Shown one piece after another: positions 13,848 through 21,361 of a stretch of DNA of 42,319 bases. A program made the position numbers and the translations under genes. The stretch is from Streptomyces sp. PKU-EA00015 (GTDB taxonomy: Bacteria; Actinomycetota; Actinomycetes; Streptomycetales; Streptomycetaceae). The stretch's first letter is position 1; each line of letters opens with the position of its first letter. A model generated the notes under the pieces. The model worked only from the letters and a program-made list of their open reading frames with translations. It made no database searches and was not told the DNA's origin. The stretch spans positions 1 to 42,319 of the forward strand of contig NZ_JABZEE010000073.1 in assembly GCF_013387495.1 (NCBI RefSeq), in the 5' to 3' direction.

Positions 13848-14420
13848 TCAGGAGAGGATGAGGCGGGTGATTGCTTCCCGGGCGATGCGGCCAACGGTGT
13901 AGATCTGTGCTTGTAGTTCTGCCCTGCGTGCGCGTGCTGCGCGTGAGCGTGAGGCGCCGGAACCGATGAGGTTTTCCGCGTGGAGTTGGGCGACTACCGG
14001 TTCACTGACGCGGTATGCCGCGAGCTGTGCGGAGGCGATGAGGTCAGGGGCGATATCCACGGCGATTTTGTCGGTGAACTGTTCGTTCGGTGTTCCGGGA
14101 CGGCGACCGGCGAGCCGCTGGGCTTCCTGCTCGCTCGGCCTGAACGGTGCCCAAGGGCCGGCGAGGTCAGGGGCGGCCAATCGCACGCGCATGGAGGCTT
14201 CCACCAGGTGACTTGCGCCGGGCCAGGTGCCGGGCCGGAGGGCGAGCGCTTCCAGCCGAACGGCTTGAGGTGTCGGGGCATCGAGGGCGAGGCCCAGGCG
14301 CGCGCGCTCGGCGTCGACCCAGGCCGCTTCCGCAGCAGCGTTCTCCCTGGCGATCCGGCGCAGTTCGTCGCCTTGCCACTTGTGTAGCCACACGAAGGTG
14401 TTGACCTTTCCGGAGATCAA
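13848..14420 (-). CDS. Hypothetical protein in mobilisation region, 190 aa
   Basis: The frame opens with TTG at 14420 (ISGKVNTFVWLHKWQ...), preceded on the minus strand by AGAGAGGA at six bases, a convincing start. The protein is soluble and helical, rich in Ala, Arg and Glu, and ends AREAITRLILS. No family is recognised. It follows the 14501 gene on the same strand, both reading away from the hairpin cluster before the relaxase genes, so it is probably an accessory to transfer or its regulation. The gap between the two genes contains an 8-bp inverted repeat. Confidence 0.6.
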   Translation of the reverse strand: MISGKVNTFVWLHKWQGDELRRIARENAAAEAAWVDAERARLGLALDAPTPQAVRLEALALRPGTWPGASHLVEASMRVRLAAPDLAGPWAPFRPSEQEAQRLAGRRPGTPNEQFTDKIAVDIAPDLIASAQLAAYRVSEPVVAQLHAENLIGSGASRSRAARARRAELQAQIYTVGRIAREAITRLILS

Positions 14421-14454
14421 CGCGATTCCTCTCTGTGGTATGTCCGTGGACGAG

Positions 14455-14488
14455 TCGGCCCCGACCCTTTAAAGCAGGCCGGGGCCGA
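14455..14488 (-). terminator. Inverted repeat between 14501 and 13848 genes
   Basis: TCGGCCCC (14455-14462) and GGGGCCGA (14481-14488), with an 18-nt spacer that contains CTTTAAAG. It may act as a weak terminator for the 14501 gene or as an operator for the 13848 gene. Confidence 0.35.
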
Positions 14489-14500
14489 GGAATCGAGGGG

Positions 14501-14887
14501 TCAGGAACCGTTGGAGGCCGCTGTGGGCACCGCGGATTCTGTCGCGTCTGGGGTGCGCGGCCCGGGTGCTGTCGGAGCGGCAGCCCGGGGCCGCTTGGTG
14601 CGTGCCCCCTTGGGCCGTCCCTGCGGTCGACGCGTCGGTTCCTCCGCTCCCATCTGCCGCAGTTCCTCGGGCGTCCAACCCGCCGCTTGAGCGTCGGAGT
14701 AGGCCGCACCGTAGGTCTTTTCATTGGCATTGATGAGCTCTTGCAGACGCTTGCGCTCAGCGATCGCATCGGCGAGAGGAGGGATGACGTTCATGCGCGT
14801 GGCCAGCAGCTCTTGCGCGGTGGCGAGGATCGGCGACTGTGTGTCAGTTCCCGGTGCGTTGTCGGCAGGTGTCGTCATGCGCGCCAT
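14501..14887 (-). CDS. Putative mobilisation accessory protein, 128 aa
   Basis: The frame from ATG 14887 (or ATG 14878) encodes about 128 residues: an acidic start, a helical core (LLATRMNVIPPLADAIAERKRLQELINANEKTYGAAYSDAQAAGWTPEELRQMG) and a basic tail with RRPQGRPKGARTKR, an AT-hook-like GRP motif. Small two-part proteins of this kind often sit next to relaxase genes. It is divergent from the MobC-like gene, and the gap contains several strong inverted repeats. The ribosome site is weak, so the exact start is uncertain. A relaxosome or regulatory role is inference. Confidence 0.55.
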   Translation of the reverse strand: MARMTTPADNAPGTDTQSPILATAQELLATRMNVIPPLADAIAERKRLQELINANEKTYGAAYSDAQAAGWTPEELRQMGAEEPTRRPQGRPKGARTKRPRAAAPTAPGPRTPDATESAVPTAASNGS

Positions 14888-15137
14888 GGTAGCGCCGCAC
14901 CTGCTCCGGGCGCGTGAACTTCCCGCCCCGGAGCAGGTGCGGGTGGACAGGCGGGGGCTGCTCCCCCGCCCCATTCGCGGCGGAGCCGCGAGCCGCCCTA
15001 GAAGCCCGGCACCCCAGCCGACTACCCTCCTGCGTCGGAGCAAGTTAGTGGATAAGGTGACCTTATCCAGCCATCGGGCTCCGGTCGTCGCGCCGCTCGA
15101 CCAGTCCCCGATGACTTTTCGGTCCGGGCACGGACCG
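14888..15137. other. oriT: Candidate oriT: hairpin cluster upstream of relaxase operon
   Basis: This 250-bp divergent gap holds four structures: a perfect 14-bp inverted repeat (14897-14910 with 14927-14940, GCACCTGCTCCGGG arms), GGCGGGGG/CCCCCGCC (14950-14957, 14963-14970), CGCGGC/GCCGCG (14976-14990) and the 19-bp palindrome GGATAAGGTGACCTTATCC (15050-15068). Inverted repeats directly upstream of MobC-like and relaxase genes are the usual sign of an origin of transfer. The nick position cannot be set from sequence alone. Confidence 0.55.
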
Positions 15138-15152
15138 ATGGAGGGATGGATT

Positions 15153-15557
15153 TTGGGAACTGACAACACGCCAAAGCGCCGCCGACCGCGACGCGAAGAC
15201 GCTCCCCGACGAGAGCGTGTGAACGCACGTTTCAATGAGCTTGAGTACGCCACTTTGATGACGGCCGCAGCGGCAGTCGGCATGTCCGTCACGGCCTACG
15301 TGGCAACGGCCGCCGTAGCTGTAGCACGAGAAGAGGTGTCACCCGCTCCGGTCGACTTCAAAGAGCGCATGCGGACACTGTCCGATGCGCGAATTGCGGT
15401 CAACCGGATCGGAACCAACCTCAACCAGATTGCCGCTGTGCTGAACTCGGAGGGCGAGGAGACCCCCGAGCGCCTGGCGGCAGTTCTGGAGCGGGTAGAG
15501 CGGGCGGTGCGTTCGTTGGACGAGGCGACGATTGCAGTGATGGAGGGCCGGGCGTGA
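15153..15557 (+). CDS. MobC-like relaxosome protein, 134 aa
   Basis: TTG 15153 is chosen because GGAGGGA (15140-15146) lies six bases upstream; ATG 15138 in the same frame lacks a ribosome site. The start is basic (TPKRRRPRREDAPRRERVNARF), followed by ELEYATLMTAAAAVGMSVTAYVATAAV, an RHH-type motif, and IAVNRIGTNLNQIAAVLN, the signature helix of MobC/NikA-type mobilisation proteins. These bind oriT and load the relaxase. The stop overlaps the GTG of the relaxase (GTGA at 15554), the normal operon order of MOB_P systems. Confidence 0.8.
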   Translation: MGTDNTPKRRRPRREDAPRRERVNARFNELEYATLMTAAAAVGMSVTAYVATAAVAVAREEVSPAPVDFKERMRTLSDARIAVNRIGTNLNQIAAVLNSEGEETPERLAAVLERVERAVRSLDEATIAVMEGRA

Positions 15558-17779
15558 TTCCGAAGAAGGCGAAGGCCGGCGGACGTACTGCGGGGTTGCT
15601 GTACTACCTGTACGGCCCGGGGCGGGCGAACGAACACGTTGACCCGCACATGATCGCGGCGTGGGACGGTGGCGTACTGGACCCGGGCCGGGACGAGGGG
15701 ACCACTATCCCCGTTCTTGCGTCACTGCTCGATGCCCCGCTGTACGGTCTTGAGGGCAAGATTCCCGACCAGCACGTGTACCACGTGCCGGTGTCCAATG
15801 ACGCATCCGACCGCATCCTTTCCGACGAGGAATGGGCCGACGTGGCGCGCGAAATCATGGACGCTGCGGGCATCGCACCAAAGGGCGACCCCATGGGCGC
15901 GCGATGGGTTGCCGTCCGGCATGACCCCCAGCACATCCACATCGTTGCCACCTTGGCACGGCAGGACGGCCGAGCCCCGAACCTGAGACGGGACATGGTG
16001 AAGATGCAGGCTCGCGCCCGGGAATTGGAAGTGCGGTACGACCTGCGCCGACTGACGAGCGGAGACAAGACCGCGAGCCGGTGGCCGACGACGGCCGAGG
16101 CCGAGAAGGCGAAGCGCAAGGGCCGCGACGAGACGCCGCGGATGACGCTTCAAGGGAAGGTCCGACAGGCCGCCGCCGCTGCCGGATCGGAAGACGAGTT
16201 CTTCGCCGCCATCCAGCGAGCAGGTATCCGGTTGAACCAGCGAACCGCACCGGACGGAACGGTCACCGGGTACTCCGTTGCACTGCCCGGAGACCGGACC
16301 GGTGCAGGCCGCGCCGTGTGGTTTTCCGGCTCGCGACTCGCCCCGGATCTGTCCCTTCCCCGAGTGCGCGAGCGCTGGACGGGAGTGTCGGCCGGGGCCG
16401 GGACCGCCGGTGCTGGACAGTTCACCAGCCAGGCCACCGCGTGGCAGGCAGCCGCCTGGCAGGTCCACCAGGCCGCCGCAATTCTGGGGCAGGCCGGGAA
16501 CCAGGCTGGCGCGGGCGAGATGGTCGCGCTCTCCGATTTCCTGACGACGTACGCCGCCCAGGCCCCGGCAGAAGTGCGCCAGGAACTGAGAGACGCCGTC
16601 CGAGCATTCGAGCGCGCCGGCCGTGCCCCGACATCCCGTCAGATGCACAGTGCCGCGAGCAACCATCTGCGCATGGCGACGCAGCTTGTCGTCATGAGCG
16701 CATCGCTCGGCGTGAACGGTGGAGAGGCAGCGGCAGCGATCACGATTCTGGTCGCCGTTGCTCTGGCCGTCATCGCTGCCCAGCGATTCCACCAGGCCGC
16801 CCAGCACCGCGCCCAGGGGCAGGCCGCCGCACAAGCCGGCTACCACCTGCGTGCCGCTACCGAAGTCGCTTACGGCGCGAGCAACACCGGCAGCCGGCGC
16901 GGAAGCCGCGCCACCTGGCGCAGGATTACGGAACGGCAGGACGGCCCCGCACTAATCGAGACGTACGCGCCCGTTGTGCGTGCGTCGTTGCCCGAGCAGG
17001 CGGAAAGGGTGCTCAGCGAGGACGCGTGGCCCGCTCTCGCCGTCACACTCAAGCAGGCTGAGAACGCCGGCTACGACCCTGCACAAGTGCTCGCCGAAAT
17101 GGCGGCCCAACGCAGTTTTGGGGACGCCGAGAGCGTCGCCGAAGTCTTGGTGTGGCGACTGCAACGCCGCATGGTCAGAGACACCCCCGCCACAGTCAGC
17201 GGCAAGCCCCAGCCGACTACAGCCCGCCCCACCGCAACCACTCTGGAGGGGGCCACAGGGGCTGGCGAAGCACGCACGCCCACCGGGGTGGAGAGGGAAG
17301 GCAGTGCGGACGGAGAGGCGGCACCTACAGGACCCGTCACGCCCCTGCCCGTCGTCGGCCGCAGCGAGTCGATTGAGTCCACGCCGCTTGGCGGAGAGGA
17401 CGCACCCACTTTCGGAGACGCCGTGCGCCGCGCAGTGCCGTCCTACGCGTCCGATGTGCTCGCCGACCCGGCGTCGGCGACCCTGGCCGCCTACCTCATC
17501 AAGGCGTCGGGCGAGGGTCACGCACCCGCCGAATTGCTCGCCGAAGTAGCCGGCGCCCGTGACCTGGCGGACGCCGACAGCGTGGCCCAAGTGCTCGCCT
17601 GGCGACTCCAAGGCCGACTGGGCGGCACAGGGAAGCCGGAACCGCTTCCCCGTACTACCGCCAGGCGCACGACGCCAGCCGGAGCGCAATCCCGAAACCC
17701 CGGCGAGCGCACCGCCGCCGAACTCGCCGCCCAGCAAGCCGCACAGCGACGCAACCAGTCCCGTGGACCGCGCCGCTAG
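15554..17779 (+). CDS. Relaxase (MOB_P-like HUH nuclease), 741 aa
   Basis: GTG 15554 overlaps the MobC-like stop. Residues 1-200 form the relaxase domain: GLLYYLYGPGR with candidate catalytic Tyr at 17, 18 and 20, a histidine in VYHVPV (77), and VRHDPQHIHIVATL with H127 and H129, the metal-binding HUH motif III. The middle (about 280-450) is alanine-rich and helical, with a hydrophobic stretch near 383-406 (GGEAAAAITILVAVALAVIAA). Two related helical units follow, about 487-538 and 623-688 (LA..L..A...G..PA..LAE.A..R...DA.SVA.VL.WRLQ.R). It nicks oriT, becomes covalently bound to the strand and is delivered by the T4SS encoded at 21-30 kb. Confidence 0.85.
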   Translation: MIPKKAKAGGRTAGLLYYLYGPGRANEHVDPHMIAAWDGGVLDPGRDEGTTIPVLASLLDAPLYGLEGKIPDQHVYHVPVSNDASDRILSDEEWADVAREIMDAAGIAPKGDPMGARWVAVRHDPQHIHIVATLARQDGRAPNLRRDMVKMQARARELEVRYDLRRLTSGDKTASRWPTTAEAEKAKRKGRDETPRMTLQGKVRQAAAAAGSEDEFFAAIQRAGIRLNQRTAPDGTVTGYSVALPGDRTGAGRAVWFSGSRLAPDLSLPRVRERWTGVSAGAGTAGAGQFTSQATAWQAAAWQVHQAAAILGQAGNQAGAGEMVALSDFLTTYAAQAPAEVRQELRDAVRAFERAGRAPTSRQMHSAASNHLRMATQLVVMSASLGVNGGEAAAAITILVAVALAVIAAQRFHQAAQHRAQGQAAAQAGYHLRAATEVAYGASNTGSRRGSRATWRRITERQDGPALIETYAPVVRASLPEQAERVLSEDAWPALAVTLKQAENAGYDPAQVLAEMAAQRSFGDAESVAEVLVWRLQRRMVRDTPATVSGKPQPTTARPTATTLEGATGAGEARTPTGVEREGSADGEAAPTGPVTPLPVVGRSESIESTPLGGEDAPTFGDAVRRAVPSYASDVLADPASATLAAYLIKASGEGHAPAELLAEVAGARDLADADSVAQVLAWRLQGRLGGTGKPEPLPRTTARRTTPAGAQSRNPGERTAAELAAQQAAQRRNQSRGPRR

Positions 17780-17878
17780 GCCCGCCCGTGCCTGCCTCAA
17801 GAGTGGCGAAAACCTCCGGTCACACAAGAGCAGGACAGCTAGCGTCAGACACGAGGCGACCCCAGAAAGGGACACGTG

Positions 17879-17908
17879 ATGAGCAAGGAGAACGGGGTGA
17901 ACCGGTGA
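17879..17908 (+). CDS. Nine-codon ORF coupled to the repeat-protein gene
   Basis: ATG 17879, preceded by GAAAGGGA, encodes MSKENGVNR and ends at TGA 17906-17908, overlapping the GTG start (17905) of the next gene. It may be a leader that brings ribosomes to the GTG. At nine residues the call rests only on the ribosome site and overlap. Confidence 0.3.
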   Translation: MSKENGVNR

Positions 17909-19554
17909 GCGACGTCAACCCGATGGAACAGGCAGCCGGGCAGGCCGTGCAGACGGCCGCCGTCGCCCTTCAAGTGCTGATCTTGGCGTCGCAAGCCTTG
18001 AGCGAGGCGTCACGGCGCGAGGTGCCCCACGCGGCACCGACGCCGACGCCAGCCCCCCAGCAGCAGCCCCCCGCGCAGCAGCAGACCGATCCGGATCACG
18101 AGCGGTACGCGCACTTGGTGCGTGGAATCGTCCGGCCGCCAGCCGTGGCCGAAGCGATGGTGAAGGCACCGCAGTGGCCCCAGCTCGCAGGCGAGCTGAA
18201 GAAACTGGAGAGCGCCGGAGTGAACGTGGGGCAGTTCCTCACCGACGCGGCCCCCGTCATCGCGCGCATGGATGCGGACTTGCGGGCAGGCGCACCCGCG
18301 CCGGGCGTCACCGCGTCGCCCGCCGCAAATCTGCGCGACCCGTGGGCACCCACCGCTGGCCAGGAGCGTGCCCAGCGCGACGAGCCGGGCATGGTCAAGA
18401 AGTTCGTGGAGTGGGTCAAGCAGGCCGTGTCCAAGCTGTTCAAGAAGGCCACCGGCCAGGACAAGCCCACCGCGCTCGGCGAGCGAAGTAAGGAGCTTGC
18501 CCGACTCGGCATCAGTGCCCAGGAGAACTCACGGCTTGTCGTCGTCGCCCGCGAATCCTTGGCCGACGAGGGCATGTTGAACCAGATGGTCACCTCGCGC
18601 GAGTGGCCCGGCATCGCCAGCCAGATCAAGGCACTCCAGGAGGCCGGGCACAACCCGCGCGAGGCCCTGGCGGGAGTCCCCACACGCATGCAGCAGGCAG
18701 CCGCCGCCGGAATCACCCTCCGCCCGTCCGAGGCCGCCCGCGGAGTCTTAACCGACCAGGCCAAAACCCCCGTCCCTTTCCCCGCTCGACCTACCGCCCC
18801 CACTCCCCTGGCACCCGCCGCCGCACCGTCGACCACGTCGACGAGCCTCACGGCCGGACTCGCCCCGGCGTCCGCGCCGATGAGTCCGCCGCCGTCCGCC
18901 ACCCAGTCGTCCGCGCCGATGAGTCCGCCGCCGTCCGCCACCCAGTCGTCCGCGCCGATGAGTCCGCCGCCGTCCGCCACCCAGTCGTCCGCGCCGATGA
19001 GTCCGCCGCCGTCCGCCACCCAGTCGTCCGCGCCGATGAGTCCGCCGCCGTCCGCCACCCAGTCGTCCGCGCCGATGAGTCCGCCGCCGTCCGCCACCCA
19101 GTCGTCCGCGCCGATGAGTCCGCCGCCGTCCGCCACCCAGTCGTCCGCGCCGATGAGTCCGCCGCCGTCCGCCACCCAGTCGTCCGCGCCGATGAGTCCG
19201 CCGCCGTCCGCCACCCAGTCGTCCGCGCCGATGAGTCCGCCGCCGTCCGCCACCCAGTCGTCCGCGCCGATGAGTCCGCCGCCGTCCGCCACCCAGTCGT
19301 CCGCGCCGATGAGTCCGCCGCCGTCCGCCACCCAGTCGTCCGCGCCGATGAGTCCGCCGCCGTCCGCCACCCAGTCGTCCGCGCCGAGGAGCCCCACCGA
19401 GGCATCCGCCCCCGCGAGGACAGATGCCCGCGCTGCGGCAGCGTCGGCACAGTCCACCACCGCCACGCCCGGCGTAACTCCATCACCGGGACCGCAGGCA
19501 GCGCCGGCCGCGCCCGCCGCACCGGCCACGCCGGCCCGTACCCACGGCCGCTGA
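17905..19554 (+). CDS. Conjugation-region protein with 13-fold APMSPPPSATQSS repeat
   Basis: GTG 17905 (MSDVNPMEQAAGQAV) is the likely start, 549 aa. An amphipathic helix and a Pro/Gln linker open the protein. Residues about 70-120 and 206-260 are two helical units (PQWPQLAGELKKLESAGVNVGQFL; REWPGIASQIKALQEAGHNPREAL) like those at the relaxase C-terminus. A lysine-rich segment VKKFVEWVKQAVSKLFKKATG lies between. Residues about 324-492 are thirteen exact 13-residue repeats, then a Pro/Ala tail. The relatedness to the relaxase tail and the operon position suggest a partner of the relaxase or relaxosome. It contains one TTA codon (18748-18750). Confidence 0.7.
   Translation: MSDVNPMEQAAGQAVQTAAVALQVLILASQALSEASRREVPHAAPTPTPAPQQQPPAQQQTDPDHERYAHLVRGIVRPPAVAEAMVKAPQWPQLAGELKKLESAGVNVGQFLTDAAPVIARMDADLRAGAPAPGVTASPAANLRDPWAPTAGQERAQRDEPGMVKKFVEWVKQAVSKLFKKATGQDKPTALGERSKELARLGISAQENSRLVVVARESLADEGMLNQMVTSREWPGIASQIKALQEAGHNPREALAGVPTRMQQAAAAGITLRPSEAARGVLTDQAKTPVPFPARPTAPTPLAPAAAPSTTSTSLTAGLAPASAPMSPPPSATQSSAPMSPPPSATQSSAPMSPPPSATQSSAPMSPPPSATQSSAPMSPPPSATQSSAPMSPPPSATQSSAPMSPPPSATQSSAPMSPPPSATQSSAPMSPPPSATQSSAPMSPPPSATQSSAPMSPPPSATQSSAPMSPPPSATQSSAPMSPPPSATQSSAPRSPTEASAPARTDARAAAASAQSTTATPGVTPSPGPQAAPAAPAAPATPARTHGR
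18874..19380 (+). repeat. Tandem repeat, 13 copies of 39 bp
   Basis: Thirteen consecutive 39-bp units, each encoding APMSPPPSATQSS, without spacers; by eye the copies are identical at the nucleotide level. A degenerate further unit starts at 19381 (APRSPTEA). The array is in frame, so copy-number changes keep the gene open. Confidence 0.95.
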
Positions 19555-19581
19555 TAGCCCACCCAGACTGAGGAGGAACAG

Positions 19582-20055
19582 ATGAATCCCCATGCGCGAA
19601 CCCCGCGGCGGGCGAGCGAGGACGAGCCGGCCCGCAAGCCGGATTCCACCACGACCGGTACCACCGGCGAGGGCAGCACGGATGATGCCGAGGCCCGCCG
19701 CCAGGCTGCCGCGCACGCCCGTAGCAGCGCCGCAGCCGAGTCCCGTTCGGATGCCGCACGCGGTGACGCCGACGCGGCCCGAGGCCGCGCCGCCGAGGCG
19801 GACGGACGCGGAGATGCGGCCACAGCCAGGGCCGAGTGGAGCGACGCGGCAGGGCTGGACGGACTCGCCGCCCACGAGGCCGACACGTCGGCCATCGACG
19901 CCCGCGCCGCAGCCGCCGCCGCGCAGTCCAGCACTGTTCCGGCAGGCCAGCGCGGCCGTGGACGCGCTGGCCGCAAGGCGGCCACACCACCGGTCGGTCA
20001 GAGGACAACGCCAGCACCAGCCGCTAGCACTGCACCGCCACGCCGAGTCTCGTAG
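19582..20055 (+). CDS. Alanine-rich disordered protein, 157 aa
   Basis: ATG 19582 follows a near-consensus GAGGAGG. The product is almost entirely Ala, Arg, Asp, Glu, Thr and Ser (AEARRQAAAHARSSAAAESRSDAARGDADAARGRAAEADGRG...), with a Pro-rich basic end. It has no membrane segment and no recognised domain and is probably disordered or a weak coiled coil. It is the last gene of the relaxase operon (27 bases after the repeat-protein gene), hence probably linked to transfer. Confidence 0.55.
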   Translation: MNPHARTPRRASEDEPARKPDSTTTGTTGEGSTDDAEARRQAAAHARSSAAAESRSDAARGDADAARGRAAEADGRGDAATARAEWSDAAGLDGLAAHEADTSAIDARAAAAAAQSSTVPAGQRGRGRAGRKAATPPVGQRTTPAPAASTAPPRRVS

Positions 20056-20066
20056 GAGATCAGCCA

Positions 20067-20387
20067 ATGACCGCTACAGCGCCCACAGGACTGCGAACCA
20101 CGTTGCTTGTGCTCTATACCGAGGCACTGGAGGAATGCCGGGACTTCTACACAGGGCTTGGACTGAGCTTCGCGCCTGAGCAACACGGCACAGGGCCTGA
20201 GCACTATGCCGCGGTGCTTCCGGATGGCATGGTGATCGAGCTTTACCCGGCAACCGCGGAGCGAGTCACCCGCACTCTGCGCTTGGGCTTCTCGGTGGAC
20301 GGGGCGGCCATGGAACCGCCGCTTGCCCCGGGGCGTCATCTGCGTAAAGATCCAGAAGGCCGCAAGGTCGAACTGCACGCGATCTGA
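20067..20387 (+). CDS. VOC-fold (glyoxalase/bleomycin-resistance-like) protein, 106 aa
   Basis: ATG 20067 follows TAGGAGA. The pattern LLVLYTEALEECRDFYTGLGLSFAPEQHG...HYAAVLPDGMVIELYPA...LRLGFSVDG...LRKDPEGRKVELHAI is that of the vicinal oxygen chelate superfamily: a beta-alpha-beta unit with 'FY..LGL' and the 'DPEGRKVEL' end. Metal ligands would be the glutamates of IELYP and VELHA. VOC proteins include antibiotic-sequestering proteins and lyases; the substrate cannot be told. It sits between the mobilisation and T4SS regions, as cargo. Confidence 0.7.
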   Translation: MTATAPTGLRTTLLVLYTEALEECRDFYTGLGLSFAPEQHGTGPEHYAAVLPDGMVIELYPATAERVTRTLRLGFSVDGAAMEPPLAPGRHLRKDPEGRKVELHAI

Positions 20388-20394
20388 CGAGGGC

Positions 20395-20670
20395 ATGATG
20401 AGCACAGGACCGGCAGAGACAGTCACGACCGCCATCCGCTCGGCGCTTGGCGATGACGTGCAGGTCACCGTTCAGGAGTTCTCATCTGGGGCCCTGGCCA
20501 TCACGATTCGTCGGGGTGAGCGGACGGCCATGATCGATGCCCGGTCGCCAAGCGAGTGGGCTGTATCGGTAGAGCCTTCAGAGAGCGAGGCTTTCACCGG
20601 CCACGATCACACAGCCAGTTCGCTTGCCGAGGTGGTCGACATCGTGCGCCGGGAATGGTCGCCCCGCTGA
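20395..20670 (+). CDS. Hypothetical protein, 91 aa
   Basis: ATG 20395 (or 20398) with GAGGG just upstream. The 91-residue product alternates short strands and helices (VQVTVQEFSSGALAITIRRGERTAMIDARSPSEWAVSVEP...SLAEVVDIVRREW), a small alpha/beta fold of a kind common in actinomycete immunity-like or unknown proteins. It follows the VOC gene by seven bases and is probably co-transcribed with it and with the 20754 gene. No function assigned. Confidence 0.6.
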   Translation: MMSTGPAETVTTAIRSALGDDVQVTVQEFSSGALAITIRRGERTAMIDARSPSEWAVSVEPSESEAFTGHDHTASSLAEVVDIVRREWSPR

Positions 20671-20753
20671 TCCCAAGTCCCTGCGGTCATCATGGGACTT
20701 GGTAGCAGTCCTGCCGGGTGTCTGATGGCTGGTCTGTGAGTGGAGGAATGCCG

Positions 20754-21260
20754 GTGTCTGAGTCCCCTGAGTCGGGGCGAATACTGTCCTTGCCGGAGCG
20801 GCTGGCGGTCTTGTACCAGCGACTCGGCGAGCTTCCCGCTCCGCGTACCGCAGACGAAGCGTTGCAGCAGCTGAACACGACTTTGGAAGCGGTTGAGGAC
20901 CAGCACAGCGGAGTGCCCAAGGACCCCAACCCCGGCCTGAAGTTCGATGGGCGGATGTACCCTCCGCGATCCGACTTCATCGAACGCAAACCGGACGGCG
21001 GGATAGTCGCGACCACCAAAGGCAACATGATCTACGCCTCACCGGACGGCGCCCTTCGGATCACCAACCGCCGCAGTGGTGGAGAGGTCTACAGCAGGGC
21101 CGGGGCCGCCCAGTCCGCGCAGGACCGGCGGGCAGCCGCCGCGGCAGCCCGGAGTACCACGGCGACGCAGGACGCACAGACCACAGCGCCGCAGCAGCCC
21201 TCAGCCGCTCCAGCGCATCGGAAAGAGCCGCCAGGAACGAGTCAGGGCCGCAGCCGGTGA
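20754..21260 (+). CDS. Hypothetical protein, 168 aa
   Basis: GTG 20754 lies six bases after GGAGGA, the best of three in-frame starts (20718, 20748, 20754). The N-terminal half is helical (LPERLAVLYQRLGELPAPRTADEALQQLNTTLEAVEDQHSGVP); the middle has KFDGRMYPPRSDFIERKPDGGIVATTKGNMIYASPDGALRITNRRSGG, a beta-rich segment; the tail is Ala/Gln-rich and disordered. No family is recognised. It ends the plus-strand run before a bidirectional terminator. Confidence 0.6.
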   Translation: MSESPESGRILSLPERLAVLYQRLGELPAPRTADEALQQLNTTLEAVEDQHSGVPKDPNPGLKFDGRMYPPRSDFIERKPDGGIVATTKGNMIYASPDGALRITNRRSGGEVYSRAGAAQSAQDRRAAAAAARSTTATQDAQTTAPQQPSAAPAHRKEPPGTSQGRSR

Positions 21261-21300
21261 CCTCACCGATCAAGAGATACGACCCAGGGTCTGAAGCGAG

Positions 21301-21338
21301 AAAGAGCCGGAAGAGGGCGGTTTCCCTTCCGGCTCTTT
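21301..21338. terminator. Bidirectional terminator
   Basis: AAAGAGCCGGAAG (21301-21313) and CTTCCGGCTCTTT (21326-21338) form a perfect 13-bp stem with a 12-nt loop, with A-rich and T-rich ends. It separates the convergent 20754 (+) and 21362 (-) genes and can stop transcripts from both sides. Confidence 0.85.
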
Positions 21339-21361
21339 AGCGTGTGCACGCCAACCCGATG

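Noticed and set aside
18874..19380. Regular 39-bp repeats as a CRISPR array
   Set aside because: Units are contiguous without spacers, in frame with a protein, and no cas genes are near.
18096..19985. Long minus-strand frame opposite the repeat protein
   Set aside because: Its repeats are only the antisense of the 39-bp units.
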